Assembly (NCBI GenBank): GCA_913041095.1
Contig: CAJWIB010000007.1
Span: 1 to 23,351, forward strand
DNA: 23,351 nucleotides
Direction of reading: 5' to 3'
DNA from: an uncultured Rhodospirillaceae bacterium
GTDB taxonomy: Bacteria; Pseudomonadota; Alphaproteobacteria; Rhodospirillales; UBA2165
Both the position numbers and the translations under genes were made by a program. Positions 7,712 to 16,205 of the stretch are shown here, piece after piece (positions within the stretch are counted from its first letter, which is position 1; each line of letters starts with the position of its first letter). The notes below the pieces were generated by a model. The model saw only the letters and a list, made by a program, of their open reading frames with translations, made no database searches and was not told the DNA's origin.

Positions 7712-8230
7712 ATGGGAATTCGCCGAGTAGTTGCCGGACATGATGAAAATGGCAAAGCAGTTATCTTATCAGATGGCGACGCCGCTAATATCCACCAGCC
7801 AACCAGTACTATTGAATCCACTCTGTTGTGGGTGACCGATAGCGCGCCAGCCAGTAATGAAGGCACTACAGACACAGCCGATCAGGAAATCGGTATTCCA
7901 CCCCCCCCCAATGGCTCAATTTTCAGGGTGGTCGAATTTGCCCCGGAGGGCAAAGACGGGGCGTCCGAGGAACTTGAATATCTGGCCAAGGTCGGCACAG
8001 AGCAGCATGATGACGCCCGCCATCCCGGCATGCATATAACCCATTCGGTCGACTATGCGATTATCATGAGTGGCGAAATCGATATGCTGGTTGACGAAGA
8101 TGAAGTCCATCTCAAAACTGGAGATGTCGTCGTTCAGCGCGGCAACAATCATGCCTGGGTCAACCGGGGGACCGAGCCGTGTCGGATAGCCTTTATACTC
8201 ATAGATGCCCATCCAGTTGCAGGTGCATGA
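7712..8230 (+). CDS. Cupin-domain protein
   Basis: This 172-residue protein is the first gene of a three-gene operon with the flavin monooxygenase and the LigJ-type hydratase. A strong AGGAGG lies about 9 nt before ATG 7712. The C-terminal half (about residues 105-168) is a single cupin barrel. Motif 1 is degenerate (HITHSVDYAIIMSG, lacking the usual Glu). Motif 2 is GDVVVQRGNNHAWVN, with His and Asn kept but Arg where Pro is common. The N-terminal 100 residues are typical of small cupins annotated only as cupin-domain proteins in catabolic clusters. The role could be dioxygenase, isomerase or ligand binding; the sequence does not decide. A run of nine C at 7901-7909 encodes a proline stretch and could be prone to slippage or to sequencing error. 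Confidence 0.8.
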   Translation: MGIRRVVAGHDENGKAVILSDGDAANIHQPTSTIESTLLWVTDSAPASNEGTTDTADQEIGIPPPPNGSIFRVVEFAPEGKDGASEELEYLAKVGTEQHDDARHPGMHITHSVDYAIIMSGEIDMLVDEDEVHLKTGDVVVQRGNNHAWVNRGTEPCRIAFILIDAHPVAGA

Positions 8231-8258
8231 TTTTATTTGAACACGGGAGTTTAAGCCG

Positions 8259-9299
8259 ATGAAGTTTGGCATATTTGATCATGTCGACCGGTCTGATTTA
8301 GTACTCAGCGAGTTATTGGACAAAAGACTGGAATACGTAAAGGCTGTAGAGGCAGCCGGTTTCTACAGCTACCACGTCGCCGAACACCACGCGACACCAT
8401 TGAATTTAGTACCGGTTCCAGGGGTTTATTTGGGCGCTGTGGCGAATGCCACCTCGACCATTCGGCTAGGCCCGCTGGTTTATCTATTGCCGCTTTATTC
8501 GCCGCTACGTTTGATCGAAGAAATATCGATCTTGGATCACTTATCTCATGGTCGCTTTGATATTGGTGTTGGCCGCGGCGTATCACCATTTGAGCTGAAT
8601 TTTCACAAAGTCGACCCCGCTTCTTCAGTAGAGATATTTTTGGATGCTCTGGAAGCCGTCAAATATGGTTTGACCCACGAGATCCTAGACCATGACGGCA
8701 AACATTTCCAATACCAGAATGTGCCAATGGAATTGCGCCCTCTGCAAGAACCTCATCCACCAATCTGGTACCCTTCGTCAAACCCCGATGTGGCGCCGAT
8801 CATTGGTGAGGGTGGTTATAATTTTGTAACGTTAGGCGGTATGGAAACTGCCAAAAGATCGATTGATAATTACAAAGAAGCATATGCCAAACGCAGCGGC
8901 CCGTCCGGGCCGGCCCTCGACTTCCCTGGCGGTACGGCCATTGGTATCAGCCGTCATATCGTGGTTGGTAAAACCATGGAAGAAGCAATGAGAATAGCCG
9001 AGCCGGCCTATTCCTGCTGGCACACCAGCCTGATGAAATTATGGGTCGACAATCAAGTCGAAGGCCCGTCTTTTGCCCGTAGCATCCTAAAGGACGTCCA
9101 ATCGGCAATCGAGATTGGCACCGATATTGTCGGTAACCCTGAATCCGTTGCGGCTGAGATTGAACGGCAGGTCGAAGAATTAGGGGTTAACTACATGATT
9201 TGCCAATTCTACTTCGGCAATATGGCTCACAAAGATGCGATGCGCTCACTGGAATTGTTTAGCACTGAAATTATGCAGAAAGTATCAGCGATAGGATGA
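8259..9299 (+). CDS. LLM-class (luciferase-like) flavin-dependent monooxygenase
   Basis: This 346-residue TIM-barrel protein of the bacterial luciferase family uses reduced FMN/F420-type flavin and O2 to oxidise organic substrates. Family signatures are MKFGIFDHVDRSD at the N-terminus, HVAEHHATPLNLVPVPG near residues 45-60, IRLGPLVYLLPLYSPLRLIEEI, and LDHLSHGRFDIGVGRG. The FRG/HGR-type loop and the length are normal. GGGAG ends 9 nt before ATG 8259. The gene lies 28 nt after the cupin gene and 7 nt before the hydratase gene, so the three are one transcript. A separate flavin reductase is not present in the window. The substrate is unknown; the neighbours suggest a step in breakdown of a carbonyl or aromatic compound. 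Confidence 0.9.
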   Translation: MKFGIFDHVDRSDLVLSELLDKRLEYVKAVEAAGFYSYHVAEHHATPLNLVPVPGVYLGAVANATSTIRLGPLVYLLPLYSPLRLIEEISILDHLSHGRFDIGVGRGVSPFELNFHKVDPASSVEIFLDALEAVKYGLTHEILDHDGKHFQYQNVPMELRPLQEPHPPIWYPSSNPDVAPIIGEGGYNFVTLGGMETAKRSIDNYKEAYAKRSGPSGPALDFPGGTAIGISRHIVVGKTMEEAMRIAEPAYSCWHTSLMKLWVDNQVEGPSFARSILKDVQSAIEIGTDIVGNPESVAAEIERQVEELGVNYMICQFYFGNMAHKDAMRSLELFSTEIMQKVSAIG

Positions 9300-9306
9300 A
9301 ATCATT

Positions 9307-10314
9307 ATGATTATTGATTGTCATGGCCACTACACGACCTCCCCGAAGGAGTTGCAGGATTATCGAGATAGTCAGATTGCCGGGTTAGAAACGCACGACC
9401 ATTCGCCGGTGCTGGCCGATATCAATGTCTCTGATGATCAGATTCGCGAAACCGTCGAAGGCGCCCAGCTTAAACTGCAAAGCGAGCGCGGCACTGATCT
9501 GACAGTTTTTTCACCGCGCGCCTCCGGTATGGGGCATCATATTGGTGATGCCACGATCAGCGAATATTGGTCGATCGCCTGCAATGATATGATCAAACGC
9601 GTGGTTGATCTCTATCCCAATAACTTTATCGGCGTCTGTCAATTGCCGCAATCACCGGGTGTGACACCTGACAATTGCATCCCTGAATTGGAACGCTGCA
9701 TTAACGAGCTCGGTTTTATCGGCTGCAATGTCAATCCGGACCCCACGGGTGGGTATTGGACCGACCCGCCTCTGTTTGATGAGTGGTGGTATCCACTTTG
9801 GGAGAAAATGGAAGAACTTAATGTACCCGGCATGATCCATGTCAGCGCCTCCTGCAATCCCAACTTTCACTTTACCGGCGCGCATTACATGAACGCCGAC
9901 ACCTCGGCCTTTATGCAGTTTATAACATCTGATTTGTTTAAGGATTTCCCCAAGCTAAAATTTATCATTCCCCATGGCGGTGGCGCAGTGCCGTATCATT
10001 GGGGTCGCTACCGGGGACTGGCCCAGGATATGGGCCGCCCGCCTTTAGACGAGCTGCTGCTCGATAATGTTTTTTTTGATACCTGTGTCTATCATCAGGC
10101 TGGTATTGATCTGCTGACCAAAGTTATTCCGACTAAAAATATTTTGTTCGCCTCAGAGATGGTTGGCGCGGTGCGCGGTATCGATCCCGAGACCGGATTT
10201 AATTATGATGACACCAAACGCTATGTCGATGCGATTGACTGGCTGGATGCGGGAGAAAAGAAACAAATTTTTGAGAATAATGTCCGCAGCGTCTTCCCGC
10301 GTCTGGCACAGTAA
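9307..10314 (+). CDS. Amidohydrolase-superfamily protein, LigJ (4-oxalomesaconate hydratase)-like
   Basis: This 335-residue protein closely resembles LigJ, which hydrates 4-oxalomesaconate to 4-carboxy-4-hydroxy-2-oxoadipate in protocatechuate 4,5-cleavage and gallate breakdown. Its N-terminal DCHGHYT supplies His6 and His8. GMIHVS supplies His178, IPHGGGAVPYHWGR supplies His223, and FASEMVGAVRGIDP supplies Glu284; from memory of the family these are the metal-binding and catalytic positions. Other LigJ-like stretches are TVFSPRASGMG, GFIGCNVNPDPTGG and NVFFDTCVYHQ. The partners of the LigJ pathway (LigAB, LigC, LigI, LigK) are absent here, so the substrate may be a related unsaturated dicarboxylate. 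The gene is last in its operon and faces the ligase gene tail to tail, with 15 bp between them. Confidence 0.85.
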   Translation: MIIDCHGHYTTSPKELQDYRDSQIAGLETHDHSPVLADINVSDDQIRETVEGAQLKLQSERGTDLTVFSPRASGMGHHIGDATISEYWSIACNDMIKRVVDLYPNNFIGVCQLPQSPGVTPDNCIPELERCINELGFIGCNVNPDPTGGYWTDPPLFDEWWYPLWEKMEELNVPGMIHVSASCNPNFHFTGAHYMNADTSAFMQFITSDLFKDFPKLKFIIPHGGGAVPYHWGRYRGLAQDMGRPPLDELLLDNVFFDTCVYHQAGIDLLTKVIPTKNILFASEMVGAVRGIDPETGFNYDDTKRYVDAIDWLDAGEKKQIFENNVRSVFPRLAQ

Positions 10315-10329
10315 TTTGCCAATCTTCAA

Positions 10330-11865
10330 TTAGCTCGTAGCAAGTTCCCGCAAAGCCTTCTTGTCGATTTTGCCGACCGTTGTTTTGGGGATGTCGTCAA
10401 CGATGTTGATCATCGCCGGTACTTTATATTTAGCCAGATTTTCCTGGCAATAGACGAGCAATGACTCTTCGGTCACGGCCTCACCCGGCTTAACCACCAC
10501 TAGGGCTCGGATCACCTCACCCCGGTAATCGTCCGGTACACCGACGGCAGCAGCTTCCAGTACTGCCGGATGGGCAAACAACACTTCATCAATTTCACGC
10601 GGGTAAACGTTGTAGCCGCCAACTATCGCCATGTCTTTTTTGCGGTCACGGATATAGAGAATCCCCTCCTCGTCTAGCTCGCCAATATCGCCGGTATAGA
10701 GCCAGCCACCGCGCAAAGCTTCGGCTGTTTCTTCTGGCCGGTTGCGATAACCGGACATGATCTGAGGTCCGTGCGCGCGTATTTCACCTTGCTCACCTGG
10801 CGCTAAAATCTTGGTGCCGGTATCGGTATCAACAATTTGAACTTCCGTTTGTGGGATTGCTCTGCCGACTGAACCCGGTTTTAACACATCACCCTCCGCA
10901 ACATAGGTAAGCACCGGTCCCGCCTCACTTTGACCATAGCCTTCGAGTATCGGACAGCCGGTTAATTCCTCCCAGCGTTTTAGGGTTTCCACCGGCAATG
11001 GCGCCGAGCCGGAATAAGCCGTCACTAGGGATGAAAAGTCCCGCGTCTCGAAGCCCTCAAAACCCATCAAGCCATTGAAGATCGTCGGCCCGGCCGGCAG
11101 GCGGGTGATTTTTTCATTCTCAATGGTATCCAGCACCACATCAGGCCGGTAACGCGCCAATATCACCAATCGCCCCCGGCAATAGGCCGTCAAATGCAGG
11201 CACATCGAACTGGCAAACACATGAAACAGTGGCATGATGCAGATCACCGTCTCATTGTCGAGCCGGGTCGGCAGAAAAGCTTCGCGCTGACTAAGGTTCA
11301 CCGACATTTGGCCGTGCGTAATATTGACGCCTTTGGGCAGACCTGTGGTGCCGCCAGTATACTGAAGCGTGGCAAAATCGTCCGGGCCGGGCAATGGCTC
11401 CGGGAGCTTGGCTGAAGCATCATCCCGCCAGCTATCTAGTAAACGGCCACCGTTGCCACCAACCAATATTCCATTGACAATACCGAGCTCCTTAATCAAA
11501 GGCTCGACGACCGCCGCGGTTTCATTATCATAGACGACCACTGTCGGATCGGAATCTTCCAGAATATGGGTCATTTCCCGGGCGGTATAGATCGGGTTGA
11601 TCGGCACTGCTTGCGCGCCGGCGGCATGGACAGCGAACAAGGCAATCGCCATTTCCAGGGAATTACCGCACACCAGGGCTACCCGTCCGCCCCTAACGCC
11701 AAGCTCGACCAGTTCGGTGGCAAAACCGCCAACCGAGCGGAGGTATTGGCTATAGCTTAAATCCCGCCCTTCAAAACTCAGAGCACAAGCGTCACCAGCA
11801 TTCTCTCCAGCCGCGGCCAGCATATGCACAACGGTTTCATAAACTTTTGGCAGCTCGTCGGACAC
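10330..11865 (-). CDS. AMP-dependent acyl-CoA synthetase/ligase
   Basis: This 511-residue ANL-superfamily enzyme activates a carboxylic acid with ATP to an acyl-adenylate and then to its CoA thioester. The AMP-binding P-loop YTGGTTGLPKG is at residues 169-179, GYGQSEAGP at 309-317, YTGDIG at 390-395, RDRKKDMAIVGGYNVYP at about 407-422, and the catalytic lysine Lys499 in PKTTVGKID. It is most like medium- or long-chain/aryl acid CoA ligases; specificity cannot be read. The start codon is GTG, preceded by a purine-rich GAGGAGAGGG. The gene is third after hyuA and hyuB, 59 nt after hyuB, so it probably converts the HyuAB product (or an acid made from it) to a CoA ester. Confidence 0.92.
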   Translation of the reverse strand: MSDELPKVYETVVHMLAAAGENAGDACALSFEGRDLSYSQYLRSVGGFATELVELGVRGGRVALVCGNSLEMAIALFAVHAAGAQAVPINPIYTAREMTHILEDSDPTVVVYDNETAAVVEPLIKELGIVNGILVGGNGGRLLDSWRDDASAKLPEPLPGPDDFATLQYTGGTTGLPKGVNITHGQMSVNLSQREAFLPTRLDNETVICIMPLFHVFASSMCLHLTAYCRGRLVILARYRPDVVLDTIENEKITRLPAGPTIFNGLMGFEGFETRDFSSLVTAYSGSAPLPVETLKRWEELTGCPILEGYGQSEAGPVLTYVAEGDVLKPGSVGRAIPQTEVQIVDTDTGTKILAPGEQGEIRAHGPQIMSGYRNRPEETAEALRGGWLYTGDIGELDEEGILYIRDRKKDMAIVGGYNVYPREIDEVLFAHPAVLEAAAVGVPDDYRGEVIRALVVVKPGEAVTEESLLVYCQENLAKYKVPAMINIVDDIPKTTVGKIDKKALRELATS

Positions 11866-11924
11866 CGTGCCCTCTCCTCATTCAGTCAATGCTCAAACGA
11901 AATCGCGGATATGAGCTAATCGAA

Positions 11925-13868
11925 CTACCAGCCCGGTGGACGGGAGATTGCCAAATGGGAGCGGACCTCTTCTTCCGACGGAATTCGTTCCGGCTTGATA
12001 TCCTTGCCGAGCACATTGATCTCGAAGGCACCGGTGCCTTCTTTGAAGCCTTTCTTGCGCAGCTTTGCCTGTGCCTTCTTGGTCTTCTCCTCATTGATCC
12101 GGTAATCGGCTGCTTCCGCATCAATTTCCTCAATGACCACACCATAATATTCTTCGGCCGCCTCGATGGTCAGCCATTCGTCGATAACGTCATCTAAAAC
12201 GAGTTCCGGTTCACGGTCCAATGGATCGCCAAAGCCGCCACCGCCGGAAGAGCCATAAAAGATTTTATCGCCCTTTTTGAGCTTCACACCGGTCGCATAC
12301 ATACCGGCGTCAAACTCATCCGGGGTGCCTTTATTAATAATCAAGGTTGAGCCGCCGCCATTGAGGCCGCCGGAGATGCCGAACGGGGTATGGATTTCTC
12401 GGTCACCATGAATGGTCATAACGATGTCAGTTTGGATCACCAATTCGCGGATCAGGCCAAAACCACCACGTCGGAAGCCGTGCCCGCAACTATCAGGCCT
12501 GGCTTCATAGCGGTCGAAGATGACCGGGAACCAGCGTTCTTCAAGTTCCTGCGGAATGGTTCGAGCATTACAAAAACGCATAAAGATCAAAGACTTACCG
12601 TCTTTAAAGGTCCGCGCATTCTCGCCGCCAACCGCCCAAGTGTATTGGATGAAGTCTTTCTTGGTCCTGGGGTTATAACCGCCCATGCAGAGATTGGTCA
12701 GGCTAACTGCGGCAGGGTACACCCGCCACGGCTGATCCTTAGCCATCACGCCGGCTAGGCAGGCGATGGTGACAGCTTCGATTTTATCAAAAGCACCAGA
12801 GCAATAGCCGGTCGTCGGCGCCGGGAAAACTACATCGACGCAGGTGCCCGGTTTGGAGACGATTTCCAGATTGCGGATGATACCATGATTAAGCGGGAAC
12901 AACTGCGGGAAGCAAATCATGAAACCAAGATAGTTGCCACCGATCAAGGTCGCCCGGCTGCCGCCCCAGGAAGCTTTTGGCTGGGGATCGGAATCGGTCC
13001 AGTCGAAAGATAGCTTAGAGCCGACCTTAGTCAGCTTACAATGCACCCGAATAGGCGGTTTGCCTTCGGCCATGACGTCCTGATCGCCGAAATCTTCAAA
13101 CTCCCATTCACCGTCGGGTAGAGATTCTAGCTCCGTCAACATCATCCGTTCGGAGTAATTGAACTGTTCCTCAAAGGCTTGGAAAAGGGTCTCCACACCG
13201 TATTTTTCGCAAAGTTCAACGACGCGGCGGTCGATCAAACGGGCGGCTTCGAATTGCGCCTTCATATCGGCCCGACGTTCGATTGCACCTCGGATATTGA
13301 TCTCGATCAGGCTGAATAATTCTTCATCCAGCTCGTTGTTTTTAAACAAACGGATCGGTGGAATGCGTATACCCTCCGCATAGCAGGTCGTTGCTTCCGG
13401 ATTGAAGGTGCCCGGCATAGGGCCACCCATATCCGCCCAGTGAATAACCGTGCAGGAGAAGGCGACGATCTTACCTTCATAGAAAATCGGGCGGATCATA
13501 CGCACGTCATTGACGTGGGAACCGGTACGATAGGGATCACTGAAAATATAGGTATCCCCTTCATTCATCGTATCCTTGGGAATATCTTTGAACAATTCCT
13601 GCACCGATGGCTCGAAGGACGCATAGTGAGCGGCCGCGTCGGTATGACCGTGCGCCACCAGACGCGCATCCTCGGTCAACAGGGCATTGGAGCGGTCACG
13701 GCCCATACCGATTATAGGATGATAGGCGATACGTTCAATCGTCGTTGATGCTTCGTAGCAAGCGGCGACAAAGGCGTTGCGCAGCACTTCGAAAGTGATC
13801 AGATCCATCTGAAGACCTTCAATGTTGGATAGCTTTTCTTTTACATTAATTTCTGTTTTACCAGCCAT
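11925..13868 (-). CDS. Hydantoinase B/oxoprolinase-family subunit (HyuB-like)
   Basis: This 647-residue protein of the hydantoinase_B family is the partner of HyuA in ATP-dependent amide-ring opening (N-methylhydantoin, 5-oxoproline, caprolactam) or ketone carboxylation (acetone, acetophenone). Typical stretches are DLITFEVLRNAFVAACYEASTTIERIA at the N-terminus, FSDPYRTGSHVNDVRMIRPIF, GSRATLIGGNYLG, PAPTTGYCSGAF, RRGGFGLIRE and the C-terminal SSGGGGFGDPLDR. The length exceeds that of many HyuB subunits (about 520-590) because of a charged C-terminal extension after the GGGG-FGDP motif. The gene begins 9 nt after the hyuA stop, and the AGGAGG that serves it directly overlaps the hyuA TAG, which indicates coupled translation. 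The sequence does not decide between carboxylase and amidohydrolase. Confidence 0.9.
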   Translation of the reverse strand: MAGKTEINVKEKLSNIEGLQMDLITFEVLRNAFVAACYEASTTIERIAYHPIIGMGRDRSNALLTEDARLVAHGHTDAAAHYASFEPSVQELFKDIPKDTMNEGDTYIFSDPYRTGSHVNDVRMIRPIFYEGKIVAFSCTVIHWADMGGPMPGTFNPEATTCYAEGIRIPPIRLFKNNELDEELFSLIEINIRGAIERRADMKAQFEAARLIDRRVVELCEKYGVETLFQAFEEQFNYSERMMLTELESLPDGEWEFEDFGDQDVMAEGKPPIRVHCKLTKVGSKLSFDWTDSDPQPKASWGGSRATLIGGNYLGFMICFPQLFPLNHGIIRNLEIVSKPGTCVDVVFPAPTTGYCSGAFDKIEAVTIACLAGVMAKDQPWRVYPAAVSLTNLCMGGYNPRTKKDFIQYTWAVGGENARTFKDGKSLIFMRFCNARTIPQELEERWFPVIFDRYEARPDSCGHGFRRGGFGLIRELVIQTDIVMTIHGDREIHTPFGISGGLNGGGSTLIINKGTPDEFDAGMYATGVKLKKGDKIFYGSSGGGGFGDPLDREPELVLDDVIDEWLTIEAAEEYYGVVIEEIDAEAADYRINEEKTKKAQAKLRKKGFKEGTGAFEINVLGKDIKPERIPSEEEVRSHLAISRPPGW

Positions 13869-13877
13869 GTTAGCCTC

Positions 13878-15929
13878 CTATTGATCTACTTTGATGACAA
13901 GATTACCGTATTTATCAACTGTGCAATGAGTGCCAGGCGGCATCACTGTTGTGGTATCCGGCTGTTCAATAATCGCCGGGCCACTGAATTCAGCCCCAGG
14001 CGGTAACTCACCACGTTCATAAATATCAGCTTCAAGGAAATCATGATCCTTAAACCAGACCTGACGAGTTGCCTTGGTAGCCAGTTTACCGCCTTTTTCG
14101 ATTTCCGGCAGGTCAGGTTTGATGATTTCACCTTTGGCGACAACCCGTAAATTGACAACTTCTACCGGGGCATAACCTTCCGGCAGGCTGTAGCCGTACT
14201 CAGCTTCCATATCATCCATGAAATTCTTGATAATACCGTCGAGACTTTTGAGCTCACCATCCGGCAGATCGACCGTGAAAAAGCGGCTTTGCGAGAAGTA
14301 TTTAACATCGACAAACCGCTCGACCGAAGCCATGTCCTCTTCAATGCCCTCTTTGGCCAAAATCGCGTGAGATTTATCGACGAGATTTTGAATTTCTTTG
14401 TTGAGCTCATCAAAATTCAACTCTTCTTCGGTCTGGTGAATCGGCGTTGTGAACTCATGCTTCACATCGACGCGAATAGCGCCGAAGGCTGAGGCATAGC
14501 CCGGTAACGGTGGCACCACAACAGTGGTTGAACCAATCTCACGAGCCAGATCACAGGCATATAGTGCACCGCCGCCGCCATAAGGCACGATGGCAAATTC
14601 ACGCGGATCCCAGCCTCGCGACACGGTTTGAATCCGCATCGCCATCATCAACGCGCTGAGCGCCACCATATAGGTGTTGGCGGCCGCTTCCTGGACACTC
14701 CAGCCATAGTGATCGCCGACTTTCTCCTGCACAGCTTTGAACGAGAGATCACCATCAACCTTCATTTCGCCGCCGAGGAAGTATTCCGGATCAATCCGGC
14801 CCAAAACAATCTGGCTATCAGTATTGGTGGCTTCATCACCACCCTGACCGTAACAAGCCGGCCCCGGCACCGCACCCATACTTTGCGGCCCGACATTGAG
14901 AATACCACCGTTATCAACCCAGCTGATACTGCCACCGCCGGAGCCAATATAAACCGTATCCACCGAAGGCAGGCAGCACGGCACATTCCATAAGATTTTC
15001 CATTCGTGGGTAATGGCTGGCGAACCTTCATAAATCATCGACACATTGTTGGTCGTGCCGCCGGTTTCGAAGGCAATAACGTTATCAAAATTGGCCAAGG
15101 AACCGATATAACCGGCCATGCCGACAGCACCGGAGACGGGCGAGGAGTGGAAGGTTTTAGCCGGAAATTTAACTGCTTCATCCATGCCAATAACGCCGCC
15201 GCCGGAGGTCGTGATCAGCAGCGGGCCATCATAGCCCCAATCTTCCTTGAGACGCTTAGCCAAACCACCGAGATAATTTTTCAGGATCGGCGAAATATAA
15301 GCGTTCAGCACTGTTGTGCAGGTACGCTCAAACTCTAGCATCTGCGGCAGCACTTCGTGGCTCAAGGTGACATCAACGTCGGGTAGCTCTTTGGCCAGAA
15401 TTTCTCGGGTGCGCAATTCATGTACTGGGTTCATAAAAGAATCCATATAGACCACGGCGATCGATTCGATGCCGCGCTTTTTACATTTCCGCGCCGCCAA
15501 AAGAACGTCTTCTTCGTTAATCTCGGTGAGTACATCACCATATGGCCCAACGCGCTCGCGAACGGGCATGACGTTGCGTCGGGGAATAATAATTTCGGGC
15601 GGATCCCAATCCAATTCAAAGGCAGAAATTCGTTCAGCTCTGCCACCGCCCAAGACATCGCGGAAACCTTCGGTGGTAATCAAAGCTGTCTGAACGCCTT
15701 TGCGCTCCAAGATAGCGTTAGTTGAAACCGTCGCACCATGGCGGAAAGACAACACTTCATCACCGGAAATCCCGGCCCGCTTCAAACCGTTGATCACGCC
15801 ATCAAAAAATGTCGGCGGCGTCGACGCCACTTTGCCGAGTCGTTGCTCGCCGGTTTCCATATTGATGCAAATAACATCGGTGAAGGTACCACCGATATCG
15901 GTACCGACTACCCATTGCTTTTCACCCAT
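13878..15929 (-). CDS. Hydantoinase A/oxoprolinase-family subunit (HyuA-like)
   Basis: This 683-residue protein of the hydantoinase_A family is the ATP-binding partner of HyuB. The N-terminal phosphate-binding motif GTDIGGTFTDVICIN (residues 9-23) and the later FETGGTTNNVSMI and YIGSGGGSISWVD motifs belong to the ASKHA-type ATPase fold. SFRHGATVSTNAILERKGV and FERTCTTVLNAYISPIL are family signatures. Length and motifs are complete. It is the first gene of a hyuA-hyuB-ligase operon. GGGAG lies about 9 nt before the ATG, and a promoter and a long dyad lie upstream. The hyuAB-plus-CoA-ligase order resembles acetophenone carboxylase followed by benzoylacetate-CoA ligase, though lactamase or hydantoinase function is equally open. 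Confidence 0.9.
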   Translation of the reverse strand: MGEKQWVVGTDIGGTFTDVICINMETGEQRLGKVASTPPTFFDGVINGLKRAGISGDEVLSFRHGATVSTNAILERKGVQTALITTEGFRDVLGGGRAERISAFELDWDPPEIIIPRRNVMPVRERVGPYGDVLTEINEEDVLLAARKCKKRGIESIAVVYMDSFMNPVHELRTREILAKELPDVDVTLSHEVLPQMLEFERTCTTVLNAYISPILKNYLGGLAKRLKEDWGYDGPLLITTSGGGVIGMDEAVKFPAKTFHSSPVSGAVGMAGYIGSLANFDNVIAFETGGTTNNVSMIYEGSPAITHEWKILWNVPCCLPSVDTVYIGSGGGSISWVDNGGILNVGPQSMGAVPGPACYGQGGDEATNTDSQIVLGRIDPEYFLGGEMKVDGDLSFKAVQEKVGDHYGWSVQEAAANTYMVALSALMMAMRIQTVSRGWDPREFAIVPYGGGGALYACDLAREIGSTTVVVPPLPGYASAFGAIRVDVKHEFTTPIHQTEEELNFDELNKEIQNLVDKSHAILAKEGIEEDMASVERFVDVKYFSQSRFFTVDLPDGELKSLDGIIKNFMDDMEAEYGYSLPEGYAPVEVVNLRVVAKGEIIKPDLPEIEKGGKLATKATRQVWFKDHDFLEADIYERGELPPGAEFSGPAIIEQPDTTTVMPPGTHCTVDKYGNLVIKVDQ

Positions 15930-16014
15930 GATTAATTTCTCCCTACTTATTTATTTCTTGGTTGATGGTGCCTGAAACCGATGTAGACCAGCCTCAACCG
16001 TTGAACCACATATA

Positions 16015-16050
16015 AGAATATCGTTCTTTTTTAATAATGAACGTTATTCT
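16015..16050. promoter_or_regulatory. Long dyad operator in front of hyuA (two AGAATA-NNN-TTC sites)
   Basis: Arms AGAATATCGTTC (16015-16026) and GAACGTTATTCT (16039-16050) are complementary at 11 of 12 positions around a 12-bp centre. Each arm contains AGAATA-NNN-TTC, one on each strand, and the same motif recurs between tetR and the importer operon (19748-19760). A TetR-type dimer or dimer pair is the likely binder, probably the product of the gene at 19832. The sharing of the motif is seen; the binding is inferred. Confidence 0.6.
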
Positions 16051-16070
16051 CTTTTAGATGGGTATGTCAA
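16041..16070 (-). promoter_or_regulatory. Candidate hyuA promoter
   Basis: On the - strand a consensus -35 TTGACA (16065-16070) is followed after 18 bp by TAACGT (16041-16046) as a poor -10. The -10 lies inside the right arm of the dyad at 16015-16050, so the bound regulator would compete with RNA polymerase. The leader to hyuA would be about 105 nt. Confidence 0.45.
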
Positions 16071-16080
16071 TTACTTCTCG

Positions 16081-16102
16081 GCAAAAAAATAGATTTTTTT
16101 GC
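16081..16102. repeat. A/T palindrome
   Basis: Perfect 10-bp arms GCAAAAAAAT and ATTTTTTTGC surround two bases. Reading leftward on the - strand, it comes after the binding-protein gene and its hairpin, and just before the hyuA promoter. It could back up termination or act as a bent A-tract; there is no direct evidence for either. Confidence 0.4.
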
Positions 16103-16135
16103 GTTTATTTAACTGCCGAATAAAAAATTCGATAG

Positions 16136-16179
16136 CGGCCAGCGGAATTACTAAAAAACTACAATTATTCCGCTGGCCG
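16136..16179 (-). terminator. Strong hairpin downstream of the binding-protein gene
   Basis: Perfect 13-bp arms CGGCCAGCGGAAT (16136-16148) and ATTCCGCTGGCCG (16167-16179) enclose an 18-nt A-rich loop. On the - strand the stem ends 7 nt before a T6 run (CGAATTTTTTATT), which itself lies in a small CGAAT/ATTCG hairpin at 16116-16130. It probably ends the importer transcript and separates it from hyuAB. The large loop and the short gap before the T-run are not textbook. Confidence 0.6.
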
Positions 16180-16205
16180 AATAGTCTCAACAACCAAACG
16201 GGCGG

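Noticed and set aside
11847..12197. Plus-strand open frame across the ligase-hyuB junction
   Set aside because: It is antisense to hyuB and the gap, has no recognisable motif, and is explained by codon bias of the real genes.
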